Notes: generated by a model from the letters alone, not told the origin. DNA of 56,171 nucleotides from Xenorhabdus khoisanae (GCF_001037465.1 NZ_LFCV01000099.1:1-56171), one strand, 5' to 3'. Positions 8,379-16,939 are shown, counted from the stretch's first letter. A program made the numbers and translations.

Positions 8379-9809
8379 ATGCAACGAGGAAAAGTCTGGG
8401 TCGTTGATGACGACAGTTCTATCCGCTGGGTACTGGAACGGGCGCTGAGTGGCGCGGGGATGGCGTGTACCTGTTTTGAAAATGCCGATACTGTGCTGGC
8501 TGCACTCTCTCAGGACTGTCCTGAAGTGCTTCTGTCAGATATCCGCATGCCCGGTTTCGACGGGCTGAGCCTGCTTAGTCAGATCAAACAGAGCCATCCA
8601 CAGCTTCCGGTCATCATTATGACCGCCCATTCTGATCTGGATGCCGCCGTCAGTGCCTATCAACATGGTGCGTTCGATTATCTGCCAAAACCCTTTGATA
8701 TTGATGAAACTGTCGCGCTGGTTGAACGGGCGCTGAATCACTATCGCGAACAACATCAATCCTCCTCTAACCCGCAAGTGGCGGCATCTGTTTCAGATAT
8801 AATCGGAGAAGCCCCCTCTATGCAGGAGGTATACCGGATTATCGGTCGGCTTTCCCGTTCTTCCATCAGTGTATTAATCAATGGGGAGTCCGGCACAGGA
8901 AAAGAGCTGGTTGCCCATGCCCTGCACCGCCACAGCCCACGCGCTTCTGCGCCATTTATTGCCCTGAATATGGCGGCAATCCCGAAAGACTTGATTGAAT
9001 CTGAACTGTTTGGTCATGAAAAAGGCGCTTTTACAGGCGCTAATCAAGTGCGGCACGGGCGTTTTGAACAAGCCAATGGCGGCTCGCTGTTTTTGGATGA
9101 AATCGGTGATATGCCACTGGATATCCAAACCCGTTTATTGCGCGTTTTGGCTGAGGGACAATTTTATCGGGTCGGCGGTTATGCGCCAGTGAAGGTTGAT
9201 GTCCGTATTATTGCGGCGACTCACCAGAATCTTGAACAACGCGTTGCGGAAGGCAAGTTCCGGGAAGATCTCTACCATCGCCTGAATGTTATCCGTGTTC
9301 AATTGCCCCCCTTGCGGGACAGAGTGGAAGATATTCCTCGTCTGGCCCACCATTTCCTGCAACAAACCGCGATAGAACTGGGTGTTGAAGCCAAAGTGCT
9401 GCATCCTAATACTGAACTTGCTTTGATGCGCCTGCCGTGGTCAGGAAATGTGCGCCAGTTGGAAAACGTCTGCCGCTGGCTGACCGTCATGGCGGCCAGT
9501 AAGGAAGTGCTGGTACAGGATTTGCCTGCTGATCTGATTGGGAATCAGACTACAGAACAAACAGGAAATGCGCCTGTTTCTCACTCTGCCGCACCTGAAA
9601 ATTGGTCGCATCTGTTAGCAGCATGGGCGCAACATGCGCTAAAAGAGGGAAAAACCGATCTTCTTTCTGATGCTCTGCCATTGCTGGAACGCACTCTGCT
9701 TAATTGCGCACTGGAATATACAAATGGCCATAAACAGGAAGCCGCCCGTTTGCTGGGTTGGGGAAGGAATACAATAACGCGGAAATTGAAGGAGTTGGGG
9801 TTGGAATAG
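8379..9809 (+). CDS. glnG: Nitrogen response regulator NtrC
   Basis: Sigma-54 activator that binds the sites upstream of glnA and glnL. Order: receiver domain with acid pocket VVDDD and phosphorylation site Asp54 (LLSDIRMPG); AAA+ domain with Walker A GESGTGKE, the GAFTGA loop that contacts sigma-54, and Walker B FLDEIGD; C-terminal Fis-type HTH (GHKQEAARLLGWGRNT). The ATG at 8379 is chosen over the GTG at 8373 because AGAGGG spaces correctly and the protein then starts MQRGKVWVVDDD as in E. coli. Length 476 versus 469 in E. coli; extra residues lie in the variable linker before the HTH. Confidence 0.97.
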   Translation: MQRGKVWVVDDDSSIRWVLERALSGAGMACTCFENADTVLAALSQDCPEVLLSDIRMPGFDGLSLLSQIKQSHPQLPVIIMTAHSDLDAAVSAYQHGAFDYLPKPFDIDETVALVERALNHYREQHQSSSNPQVAASVSDIIGEAPSMQEVYRIIGRLSRSSISVLINGESGTGKELVAHALHRHSPRASAPFIALNMAAIPKDLIESELFGHEKGAFTGANQVRHGRFEQANGGSLFLDEIGDMPLDIQTRLLRVLAEGQFYRVGGYAPVKVDVRIIAATHQNLEQRVAEGKFREDLYHRLNVIRVQLPPLRDRVEDIPRLAHHFLQQTAIELGVEAKVLHPNTELALMRLPWSGNVRQLENVCRWLTVMAASKEVLVQDLPADLIGNQTTEQTGNAPVSHSAAPENWSHLLAAWAQHALKEGKTDLLSDALPLLERTLLNCALEYTNGHKQEAARLLGWGRNTITRKLKELGLE

Positions 9810-9975
9810 ATCTCCATGAAAACGAAAGCTTATAGCATCCTGTTTGTTGTGATTCCCAAAAGTCCGCAATATTCGTCATAACTTACTGTAACCATGCGAT
9901 GCTTAACCTATCCGAAACTTCATAAATGATGATAAGTTGTGTGCTTTTAATCCGATAACCATTTCAAATTCTGTG

Positions 9976-10011
9976 TTTACAGTTTATCAAAAAAGGGGTA
10001 CTTTGTACTCC
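9976..10011 (+). promoter_or_regulatory. Putative promoter and autoregulatory operator of the toxin-antitoxin pair
   Basis: A -35-like TTTACA (9976-9981) lies 17 bp before a weak -10-like TACTTT (9999-10004). The palindrome GGGGTAC-TTT-GTACTCC (9995-10011) covers the -10, where a self-repressing HTH antitoxin would bind. Confidence 0.4.
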
Positions 10012-10033
10012 AGCGTGGACGGAGGTTTTGCCA

Positions 10034-10366
10034 GTGAGTCATGCAATAGAGTTTATCGAAACTACGATGTTCACCCGGCAGATAAAACAGATTGCCACGG
10101 ATGACGAACTCAAAGAGCTGCAATGCGAACTGATAGAGTCACCGGATAAAGGGGATCTTATACGGGACACAGGTGGATTGAGAAAAATCAGGATGGCGAC
10201 AGGCTCACAGGGGAAAAGTGGCAGTATCAGAGTTATTTACTTTCTGGCGACAGAAGAGATTATATATCTGGTTATGGCCTATCCGAAAAATACCAAAGAT
10301 GATCTAACTAATGCCGAAAAAGCAGAATTGAAAAAACTGACCAAGTTACTGAAAAATGAGGTGTAA
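10034..10366 (+). CDS. RelE/HigB-type toxin, probable mRNA interferase
   Basis: A 110-residue basic protein of the RelE/HigB superfamily, often annotated as RelE/StbE or NadT-like. Members usually cleave mRNA at the ribosome; the activity here is inferred. Family-like segments are the N-terminal IEFIETTMFTRQI and the central Gly/Arg-rich region GDLIRDTGGLRKIRMA, followed by GKSGSIRVIYFLA and IYLVMAYPKNTKDDL. The GTG at 10034 is chosen because GGAGG at 10021-10025 sits 8 bases upstream; the TTG at 10028 is too close. The toxin precedes its antitoxin, as in HigBA-type pairs, with only one base between the toxin stop and the chosen antitoxin start. Confidence 0.85.
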   Translation: MSHAIEFIETTMFTRQIKQIATDDELKELQCELIESPDKGDLIRDTGGLRKIRMATGSQGKSGSIRVIYFLATEEIIYLVMAYPKNTKDDLTNAEKAELKKLTKLLKNEV

Positions 10367-10367
10367 T

Positions 10368-10652
10368 ATGAATTTTTTTGACGAGTTGAAAGCATCTCTT
10401 GAAGAAGCGGTCGACATCAAACAAGGCAAGAAAGCCGCAGCGCGTGTCACCCGCTACGAAGTTGCTGATGTAAAAGCTATTCGTACCCAGCTGAACATTT
10501 CACAAGCAGATATGGCGGCAGCACTTGGCACTAGTCTCGATACGATTAAGAGCTGGGAGCAAAAGCGTAGAAACCCTACAGGTCTGGCGGCAAAGGTGTT
10601 GGCGATTATCCAAGATGACCCTAATTTCTTTACAGTGTTGGCATCACATTAA
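10368..10652 (+). CDS. HTH antitoxin of the HigA/NadS type
   Basis: A 94-residue protein with a Xre/Cro HTH at about 45-75 (LNISQADMAAALGTSLDTIK, then SWEQKRRNPTG), the pattern of HigA/NadS antitoxins. It should neutralise the toxin encoded just upstream and repress the shared promoter, whose palindrome overlaps the -10. The ATG at 10368 is chosen because GAGGTG, inside the toxin end, gives proper spacing; the ATG at 10356 would overlap the toxin gene by 11 bp. The pair lies between glnG and hemN, adjacent genes in E. coli, so it is an insertion at that junction. Confidence 0.85.
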   Translation: MNFFDELKASLEEAVDIKQGKKAAARVTRYEVADVKAIRTQLNISQADMAAALGTSLDTIKSWEQKRRNPTGLAAKVLAIIQDDPNFFTVLASH

Positions 10653-10672
10653 ATAGAAGAAACGCGTTCTGT

Positions 10673-10725
10673 GATGTTCTGGTTACGAACATTTGCATCC
10701 AGAACATCATCATTCTCGTTTTTTT
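10673..10725 (+). terminator. Terminator of the toxin-antitoxin operon
   Basis: GATGTTCTGG (10673-10682) pairs with CCAGAACATC (10699-10708). A run of seven T follows at 10719-10725. It lies between the convergent antitoxin and hemN genes. Confidence 0.6.
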
Positions 10726-10808
10726 GAATGTAAACGCGGTCAGTGTCGAACTCAAACTCAACAGGTAATCTAACTGCCTGATTATGCCCATCACAATGGC
10801 ATAGTAAT

Positions 10809-12182
10809 TCATATCACCCGCGAAAACTGCCTCTGACGCATTTGGTTACGCAGGTAGCTATCAAAACACATGCAAATATTACGGATCAGTAAGCGCCCTT
10901 TCGGGGATACCTGAATCTGCGATTCCGTCACTTTAACTAGCCCATCTTCCGCCAATGGAGCTAACAATTGCAGGTCTTCGGCAAAGTAATCAGCGAAATT
11001 CAGCCCATAACTCTGCTCGATCTCCGCAAAGTTCAGCCGGAAATTACAAATCAGCGCCTTGATAACATCACGACGAATACAATCATCCTGCGTCAGCGCC
11101 AAACCACGCCATAATGCCTGCCCCTGTGCTTCTACCGCCGCATGATAGGTTTTCAAATCTTTCTGGTTCTGGGCATAGCTGTCTCCCAACATACTGATGG
11201 CTGAGACGCCCATGCCAAGCAAATCGCATTCTCCCTGCGTGGTGTATCCCTGAAAATTACGGTGCAAAATACCTTCTCGCTGGGCAATCGCCAATTCATC
11301 ATCAGGGCGGGCAAAGTGATCCATGCCAATAAATTGATACCCGTTATTTGTCAGGGTTGAAATTGTTTCCTGCAAAATATCCAGCTTTTGAGTCGCAGTC
11401 GGTAAGTCCTGTTCCTTGATCTTACGCTGCGCCGCAAATAAATTTGGCAAATGTGCGTAATTGAATACACTCAGGCGATCAGGCGACAGCGCCAACACGC
11501 GCTGCAATGTGAAAGCAAAGCTCTCTGGAGTTTGCTTCGGCAAGCCGTAAATCAAATCAATGCTGGTGGATGTAAAACCGATTTCACGGGCTTGGCTGAC
11601 CAGTTCAAAAATAAATTCTTCATCCTGCTCGCGATTCACCAAACGCTGTACGTCTTTATTAAAATCCTGCACACCCATGCTAAGGCGGTTAAAACCTTCA
11701 TGGCGCAGATGGTCAATCACATCAAGCTCAATTTCTCGCGGATCAATTTCAATGGAAAGTTCGGCATCAGGCAGAAAATGAAAATGGCTACGCAACATCG
11801 ACATCAATCGGCTAATCTGCGCCTTATCCAGATAAGTCGGCGTACCTCCGCCCCAGTGCATCTGGCTGATTTTCCGCTGGGAAAATAATTCAGCCCGTGA
11901 CGCAATCTCTTTTTCCAGCACATTCAGATATTCATCCGCTTTGTGCTTTTGGCGAGTAACCAACTTATTGCAGCCGCAGAAATAACACAGCTTATGGCAG
12001 AACGGGATATGAATATAGAGAGAAAGCGGTCGATTAGGATAACGGGCAGCAGCCTGAGAAAAAGCAGAATCATCATACTGCTGGTTAAACTCCAGGGCTG
12101 TTGGGTATGACGTATAACGAGGCCCTGAATAGTTGTATTTCTGGATCAAAGGCAGATCCCAAACAATGGCTTGCTCTGACAT
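10809..12182 (-). CDS. hemN: Oxygen-independent coproporphyrinogen III oxidase
   Basis: Radical-SAM enzyme that decarboxylates coproporphyrinogen III to protoporphyrinogen IX for heme synthesis without oxygen. The 457-residue length is right for true HemN. The 4Fe-4S motif reads HIPFCHKLCYFCGC, with the characteristic extra Cys of HemN; GGGTP follows for SAM binding. The N-terminal region starting DLPLIQKYNYSGPRYTSYPT is typical of HemN and missing in HemW-like proteins. AAGGAA precedes the ATG and overlaps the last codons of the upstream small ORF, suggesting translational coupling. Order yihI-hemN is as in E. coli. Confidence 0.97.
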   Translation of the reverse strand: MSEQAIVWDLPLIQKYNYSGPRYTSYPTALEFNQQYDDSAFSQAAARYPNRPLSLYIHIPFCHKLCYFCGCNKLVTRQKHKADEYLNVLEKEIASRAELFSQRKISQMHWGGGTPTYLDKAQISRLMSMLRSHFHFLPDAELSIEIDPREIELDVIDHLRHEGFNRLSMGVQDFNKDVQRLVNREQDEEFIFELVSQAREIGFTSTSIDLIYGLPKQTPESFAFTLQRVLALSPDRLSVFNYAHLPNLFAAQRKIKEQDLPTATQKLDILQETISTLTNNGYQFIGMDHFARPDDELAIAQREGILHRNFQGYTTQGECDLLGMGVSAISMLGDSYAQNQKDLKTYHAAVEAQGQALWRGLALTQDDCIRRDVIKALICNFRLNFAEIEQSYGLNFADYFAEDLQLLAPLAEDGLVKVTESQIQVSPKGRLLIRNICMCFDSYLRNQMRQRQFSRVI

Positions 12183-12184
12183 GC

Positions 12185-12373
12185 TTATTCCTTCCGCTGT
12201 TTTCGCCCATCAAAGCACAACTTTTTCATGGAGTTGAAATGTCGGGCCATGATGATATTGCGCAACCGACGTTTACGTCGCGATAGCTGCCATAGTTTAC
12301 CCAATAACCACAATAAATAACATACTAATACTGTGGTTATTAGAATGAACCCGCCTTTTACGATCACAATCAA
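12185..12373 (-). CDS. Small putative single-span membrane protein coupled to hemN
   Basis: A 62-residue ORF filling the gap between yihI and hemN. It has one hydrophobic segment (about 8-28, GFILITTVLVCYLLWLLGK) followed by a very basic tail (RRKRRLR), a single-pass inner-membrane layout. Its stop lies 2 bases before the hemN ATG and its end carries the hemN ribosome site, which favours a translated reading frame. The only starts are TTG at 12373 or GTG at 12367, without a clear Shine-Dalgarno. It might be a shortened relic of a longer membrane-anchored protein reported between yihI and hemN in some gammaproteobacteria (DUF2489 type); I could not check that. Confidence 0.45.
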   Translation of the reverse strand: MIVIVKGGFILITTVLVCYLLWLLGKLWQLSRRKRRLRNIIMARHFNSMKKLCFDGRKQRKE

Positions 12374-12385
12374 TTGATACAGGGA

Positions 12386-12907
12386 TTACTTACCCTTCAA
12401 CAACTGCATGATATCTTCCTGCTGTTCCTCTTCGCTGTCGTCTTTCTCCAGATTGATACCCAGTTCTTCCATTAACGTATCAATGCGGTCGAGTATGTGG
12501 TCGACATAGGCATTGTCTTCCTGAGACAGTTTTTCACCCTGCTCAAGACGTGCCAACAAGTCATCCAGACGCTCATCATTTTCCAACATTTCCAGCTCTT
12601 CCTGCGGTGACAGGCGTGGCTTCTGTGTCTCCACAACCGGTTTAACTGCGGGTTTCACCGTGGTTTCTTTTTCACCGACGATCAGAGGGACGGGAACTTT
12701 ACTGCCGATACGCGGATCTTTTTCCTGCTTGTCGCCTGAACGTTTTTTATCTCTGTCATTACCGTTACTCCGGCTGCCAATAGGGTTACCGCGACGCTTT
12801 TTCTCACGTTTACGTTCACGCCCTTCAGCATCCAGCTCTGCACGGCTTTTCTTTTTTTGCTTGCCAGCGGAAGGTTTCGCTGGTGATTTTTTCTTTAACG
12901 GGCTCAT
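12386..12907 (-). CDS. yihI: Der GTPase-activating protein YihI
   Basis: Stimulates GTP hydrolysis by the ribosome-assembly GTPase Der (EngA). The 173 residues have the family layout: a very basic N-terminal half rich in Lys/Arg ([19 protein letters not shown], then [13 protein letters not shown]) and an acidic C-terminal half (about 105-170) with predicted helices ([38 protein letters not shown]) that carries the Der-binding function. Upstream of hemN on the same strand, as in E. coli. The usual neighbour engB is not in this window. Confidence 0.95.
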   Translation of the reverse strand: MSPLKKKSPAKPSAGKQKKKSRAELDAEGRERKREKKRRGNPIGSRSNGNDRDKKRSGDKQEKDPRIGSKVPVPLIVGEKETTVKPAVKPVVETQKPRLSPQEELEMLENDERLDDLLARLEQGEKLSQEDNAYVDHILDRIDTLMEELGINLEKDDSEEEQQEDIMQLLKGK

Positions 12908-13055
12908 AGCTTGTGACTCAACTCTCTTTTATCAAGATATTTTCGGCGGAATCTAACAGAAACTACCTATAACATCCAATGTCATTCACTTATCGTTTAA
13001 AGTTCAGCTAATATTCTAAGGAATTTTAACTCAAATATTATGGTCATTAATCACC

Positions 13056-14525
13056 ATGCGTTTTTTTGATACTTCTTCTTACCGCATGCCATTGTATCTT
13101 TGGGTCACTGGTTATGCTGTTTTATGGGTAATCGCAACTTATACTCTCGATCCCACCGTTCCTTATGACGCTGTAGAAGCATTAAACTGGGGTATAAATG
13201 GGGAATGGGGTTCTCCAAAAAACCCGTGGCTAGTCGGTGCCATAATGCTCCCGACTATCCATATCAGCAATATCTCTCTCAGCTTTTATTGGTATTTCAC
13301 CCACTTTGTTGCCATTGCCATCGGTATGCTTGGTGTCTGGCAGCTCGCTTTTCGGCTAACAGGCAAAATTGTACTGGCATGGCTTGCCATGTTAACGCTG
13401 AACCTGTCAGGCATCATCAATTTCGATATCATTCCTTACAATGATAATTACCTTCTGGTCATGCTCTGGCCGTGGTCTCTGCTGTTTTTCCTGCGCGCGA
13501 TTGACGATCATCCCAAATGGTGGCTGGCATTTGCGCTCACCACCGGGCTGGCAACGATGGGGAAATATTCTTCACTTGCCATCATCGGTTCTGTCTTTTT
13601 GCTCTCGCTGTTCATACCCAAAGTGCGCCGCAACTATCGGGAACCGCTGTTTTATCTCGCCCTTGTGCTGTGGTTCGCGCTGGTGTTACCGAACGTCTGG
13701 TGGCTGGTGCATAACGACTTTGCCGCATTTAAATGGGTAGATTCCCAAATCCAGAAAGGATTCAATCTACATACCACTCGCGCAATGTTCTCCGTGTTCT
13801 ATCCATTGATCATTGTCAGTGTGATTATTTACCTGTTGGGTGGCAGGATTGGCTGGCCTAAACAACAGTCTAATGCGCTGGTCAATATCGTTATCCTGCT
13901 GCCTTTGCTGATTATTTATGGCTGGTTCTCTTTCAATCAGGGCGGGCGCATGACTGAGTGGGTACAGCCTTTTATGGTTGTTGCTCCCGCCTTGTTGGTG
14001 GGATCAATAACGGTTTATCCCCGCAAATCTCTGCAAGGTACGTTACGGGGATTGGCCGTGTTCGGTGTATTCGTTTTTATTGGTTATTCCAGCGTCATGA
14101 TGGCGAATGTCCGTCATGCCGGGCAAAAATTTGTGGGGATAAAAACGTTTACCAGCCAACTTGATCAACGTTGGAATGAGCTGTACCCAACCCCTTTGCG
14201 CTATGTAGGCGGAGAATATCTGCATGAATGGCTGACGTTCTATAGTCACTACCGCCCAAAAACGATACAGCCTTGGGAATTAGACAAGGGTGCTCCGCCG
14301 AATATCTATAACCGTCATATCAAAGAGAACGATATCGTAGAACAGGGGGCATTATTGGTAGGAGAACGCGGCAAGAGCTGTGGAGAAGAAGATTTCCAAC
14401 ATACTATTCTGGAATGGCCTGCCTTGACGATTAGCCATAAAGAAGAGTTCTCTTTTCAGGCCCAACCCAGCGCTGAACCACAAACGGTCTGTATTGGTTT
14501 TGTCGCACCGAAAAATATTCAATAA
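13056..14525 (+). CDS. ArnT-like integral membrane glycosyltransferase (GT83/PMT_2-like)
   Basis: A 489-residue membrane protein with about ten to twelve hydrophobic segments in residues 10-355 and a soluble C-terminal domain (about 360-489). The first external loop has PYDAVEALNWG after DPTVP, matching the acidic loop of lipid-linked-sugar glycosyltransferases such as ArnT, and KYSSLAIIGSVFLL resembles the family segment around the KY motif. Such enzymes move a sugar from a polyprenyl-phosphate donor to lipid A, a glycan or a protein on the periplasmic face; the substrate here is unknown. No arn genes are nearby, so a role in lipid A aminoarabinose is not supported. It stands alone, with hairpins after its stop. 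Confidence 0.75.
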   Translation: MRFFDTSSYRMPLYLWVTGYAVLWVIATYTLDPTVPYDAVEALNWGINGEWGSPKNPWLVGAIMLPTIHISNISLSFYWYFTHFVAIAIGMLGVWQLAFRLTGKIVLAWLAMLTLNLSGIINFDIIPYNDNYLLVMLWPWSLLFFLRAIDDHPKWWLAFALTTGLATMGKYSSLAIIGSVFLLSLFIPKVRRNYREPLFYLALVLWFALVLPNVWWLVHNDFAAFKWVDSQIQKGFNLHTTRAMFSVFYPLIIVSVIIYLLGGRIGWPKQQSNALVNIVILLPLLIIYGWFSFNQGGRMTEWVQPFMVVAPALLVGSITVYPRKSLQGTLRGLAVFGVFVFIGYSSVMMANVRHAGQKFVGIKTFTSQLDQRWNELYPTPLRYVGGEYLHEWLTFYSHYRPKTIQPWELDKGAPPNIYNRHIKENDIVEQGALLVGERGKSCGEEDFQHTILEWPALTISHKEEFSFQAQPSAEPQTVCIGFVAPKNIQ

Positions 14526-14856
14526 CCATCCAACAAAAAAAGCCTGACATGAATATTGTCAGGCTCGAGCCTGTTGATAAATAGAATTAAACCAAAACCT
14601 CTTATTGAGAAAAAATAGCAATTTAATTTATGAGATTGATTTTCAAAAAAACGAAATAACATGAATTAATCTTGTCATTAAATATAGTTGAATATTCGTT
14701 TAAAGTTCGTTTAACACATTTTAAAAAAGCCAGTGTAATATTATTACGAGAAGAAACCTGTTACACCAAAAATCATCTGAAACCATTAAATCCAAATCAT
14801 TAAAAATAACTCCTACAGAGAGTAAACCCATTAAAAAATTATGAAAAGGAATACTT
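14526..14856. other. AT-rich intergenic region, 331 bp
   Basis: After the glycosyltransferase there is a hairpin at 14541-14565 (AGCCTGACA with TGTCAGGCT) and an overlapping palindrome AGGCTCGAGCCT at 14561-14572. The rest is AT-rich, with no convincing gene, and probably carries the promoter of the Gly-rich gene. Confidence 0.5.
14541..14565. terminator. Hairpin after the glycosyltransferase gene
   Basis: A 9-bp perfect stem around a 7-base loop, with a run of seven A on its left. This would be a canonical terminator on the minus strand; on the plus strand the U-run is missing, so plus-strand termination is less certain. Confidence 0.55.
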
Positions 14857-15312
14857 ATGAAATTAAGCACAATAATCATGACTGTATCTATATTCAGTTT
14901 TCCTTTTATATCATTACATGCTGAGTCTGAGAGAAAATCCACTATAAACATAATTGATTGTAAGAAATTAGATGGAAAGCATGGTCAAAATGGTCAAGAT
15001 GGAATACCTAATAGTAATTGTAAAAATGGAGGTAACGGTGGGGATGGGAAATATCCACGGCAATCAGGGGGTAACGGTGGCAACGGCGCATCTGGCGGTG
15101 GAAATGGTGGTAGTGGTGGCAATGGCGGTAGTGGTGGCAATGGCGGTAGTGGTGGCAATGGCGGTAGTGGTGGCAATGGCGGTAGTGGTGGCAATGGCGG
15201 GAATGGCGGGAATGGAGGTACAGGCCATAATTCTAACGGTGGTAAAGGAGGTGAAGGTGGTAAAGGCGGCTCAAACGGTGGGCATGATGGACACCGTGGT
15301 AAGGATGGGTAA
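14857..15312 (+). CDS. Secreted glycine/asparagine-rich repeat protein
   Basis: A 151-residue protein with a Sec signal peptide (KLSTIIMTVSIFSFPFISLHA, cleavage likely after HA near residue 22). The mature part begins with a short polar region (ESERKSTINIIDCKKLDGK) and continues as a Gly-rich tract from about 45 to the end. It includes GSGGNG units encoded by five perfect 18-bp copies at 15109-15198, flanked by degenerate GGNGG and GGKGG units. Only two cysteines precede the repeats. Such low-complexity Gly-rich proteins may be surface or matrix components; no enzymatic function is expected. Function is unrecognised. Repeat number could vary between strains. Confidence 0.7.
   Translation: MKLSTIIMTVSIFSFPFISLHAESERKSTINIIDCKKLDGKHGQNGQDGIPNSNCKNGGNGGDGKYPRQSGGNGGNGASGGGNGGSGGNGGSGGNGGSGGNGGSGGNGGSGGNGGNGGNGGTGHNSNGGKGGEGGKGGSNGGHDGHRGKDG
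15109..15198 (+). repeat. Five perfect tandem copies of an 18-bp unit (coding VNTR)
   Basis: Copies run 15109-15126, 15127-15144, 15145-15162, 15163-15180 and 15181-15198, each GGTAGTGGTGGCAATGGC (GSGGNG). The 18-bp unit keeps the frame, so copy changes would alter protein length without a frameshift. Identity between copies is 100 percent, pointing to recent expansion. Confidence 0.95.
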
Positions 15313-15326
15313 TTGTATTTTAAATA

Positions 15327-15353
15327 GAAATCCCGTATTAATTACGGGATTTC
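15327..15353. terminator. Bidirectional terminator between the Gly-rich gene and adeP
   Basis: An 11-bp perfect stem (15327-15337 with 15343-15353) around TTAAT. Flanks are AT-rich on both sides but lack a long pure T-run. It lies between convergent genes. Confidence 0.7.
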
Positions 15354-15387
15354 AGATTATTGACCCGTTATTTCATCTCAATCGTGT

Positions 15388-16725
15388 TTAGTGGGCATCC
15401 ACAAACACCATTTTCAAGACAAACAGTAGCGTCACAACAATGACGCAAGGGCTAATCTCACGCCATTTACCTGTTCCCAACTTCATGGCGCAGTAGGCGA
15501 TAAAACCCAACGCGATACCTTCAGTAATAGAGAAACTAAATGGCATCATCACGGCTGTAATAAAGGCAGGTACGGATTCAGTCAAATCATTCCATTTAAC
15601 CCGTGTCAGGCTGGAAGTCATCAAAACACCGACATAAACCAACGCTCCCGCTGTGGCATAGGCAGGCACCATACTCGCTAATGGAGAGATAAACATCACC
15701 AGCAGGAATAAGATACCGACGACAATTGCCGTCAGGCCAGTACGCCCCCCCACAGAAACCCCGGAGGAACTTTCAATATAGGCAGTCACCGAGGAAGTTC
15801 CAATGTAAGACCCCGCTACCGAACTGATACTGTCCACATACAAGGCTTGTTTCATTCGCGGGAATTTGCCGCTGCTGTCCGCAATGCCTGCTTTATCCGT
15901 CACACCAATCAATGTACCGGAAGAGTCAAACAGGTTAACCAACATAAACGAGAAGATAACGCCCACTAAAGCGATATCTAAAGCCCCTTTCACATCGACG
16001 TTACCCACCACGCTCATCACGCTGGGTGGCAGGTCAAAAATACCGTAATACTTAACATGCCCCAGCATAAAGCCGATACCGGTTGTCACGACAATGGAAA
16101 TCAACACCGCAGCATGAAAATTACGGGCCGCTAAAATGGCAATAATGAAAAAGCCCAGTGTACCCAAAAGAACGTTATGGGAAGCAAAATTGCCAATGGA
16201 AACGATCGTGTCGGGATTTGGCACGATAATGCCCGCATTTTTCAGCCCCATCATCGCAATAAAAAGGCCAATCCCACTGGTAATTCCCACTCGCAGGCTT
16301 AATGGAATATTGGCGATCATCCAGTAACGTACACGGAAGATAGTTAAAATCAACAATCCCACTGCGCCCCAGAAAATCGCGCCCATTGCAACCTGCCATG
16401 AGATCCCCATCGCGCCAACCACGACAAAGGCAAAAAATGCATTCAGCCCCATCGCGGGAGCAACAGCAACGGGTAAGTTCGCCATCAATCCCATCATAAT
16501 GCTGCCAATTGCGGCAATGAAGCAGGTAGTGACAAATACCGCCTTAATATCCATTCCTGCCACGGCCAAAATTTGTGGGTTCACAAAGACGATATAAACC
16601 ATGGTCAAGAAAGTCGTCAGCCCGGCGACCATTTCAGTACGAACCGTCGTGCCATGTTCCTCTAATTTAAACACGCGCTGAAGCAAGCCCTGACTATTCG
16701 CAGAGCCAGAAGTTATTGTGCTCAT
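15388..16725 (-). CDS. adeP: Adenine permease of the NCS2/AzgA family
   Basis: Proton-coupled purine importer in the inner membrane. The 445 residues equal the length of E. coli AdeP (PurP), and long stretches match from the N-terminus (FKLEEHGTTVRTEMVAGLTTF) through VAPAMGLNAFFAFVVVGAMG and FDSSGTLIGVTDKAG to SSVTAYIESSSGVSVGGRTG, the AzgA-type substrate region. About 12 to 14 hydrophobic segments are present. E. coli has several close paralogues (AdeP, AdeQ, GhxP, GhxQ); similarity favours the adenine branch, but hypoxanthine or guanine transport cannot be excluded. A PurR-type box lies about 85 bp upstream, so purine repression is likely. Confidence 0.88.
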   Translation of the reverse strand: MSTITSGSANSQGLLQRVFKLEEHGTTVRTEMVAGLTTFLTMVYIVFVNPQILAVAGMDIKAVFVTTCFIAAIGSIMMGLMANLPVAVAPAMGLNAFFAFVVVGAMGISWQVAMGAIFWGAVGLLILTIFRVRYWMIANIPLSLRVGITSGIGLFIAMMGLKNAGIIVPNPDTIVSIGNFASHNVLLGTLGFFIIAILAARNFHAAVLISIVVTTGIGFMLGHVKYYGIFDLPPSVMSVVGNVDVKGALDIALVGVIFSFMLVNLFDSSGTLIGVTDKAGIADSSGKFPRMKQALYVDSISSVAGSYIGTSSVTAYIESSSGVSVGGRTGLTAIVVGILFLLVMFISPLASMVPAYATAGALVYVGVLMTSSLTRVKWNDLTESVPAFITAVMMPFSFSITEGIALGFIAYCAMKLGTGKWREISPCVIVVTLLFVLKMVFVDAH

Positions 16726-16807
16726 GTAATGTTGTTTCCTAAAAAACGAAGTTTTCGACTTATCCTACAGGAAACACATATAAATCGTTACCCTGAAATG
16801 AGGAAAA

Positions 16808-16823
16808 AAGAAAACGTTTGCGG
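16808..16823 (-). promoter_or_regulatory. PurR operator upstream of adeP
   Basis: On the minus strand the site reads CCGCAAACGTTTTCTT, matching the enterobacterial PurR box ACGCAAACGTTTTCGT at 14 of 16 positions. It lies 83-98 bp before the adeP start, suited to promoter repression. Confidence 0.7.
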
Positions 16824-16939
16824 CATGACTAATCAACAAGTTAATTAACATTATGATTCTTGGGGAGATTCATTGGATGGCGATATTTTATGCGTTATGA
16901 TTTCTCTTTAATTTATCCCAAAAGAAAACAATACAACGC

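Noticed and set aside
11451-11888. 145-codon plus-strand ORF opposite hemN
   Set aside because: Shadow of the hemN reading frame.
13056-14525. arnT of a lipid A modification operon
   Set aside because: Fold and loop are ArnT-like, but no other arn genes are near and similarity is not close enough to name it.
14994-15194. Pro/Leu-rich minus-strand ORF opposite the Gly-rich gene
   Set aside because: PPLPPLPP is the antisense of the 18-bp Gly repeats; the plus-strand frame has a signal peptide and ribosome site.
15109-15198. CRISPR-like array
   Set aside because: The units adjoin directly without spacers and are in frame in a coding gene, so it is a VNTR and not CRISPR.
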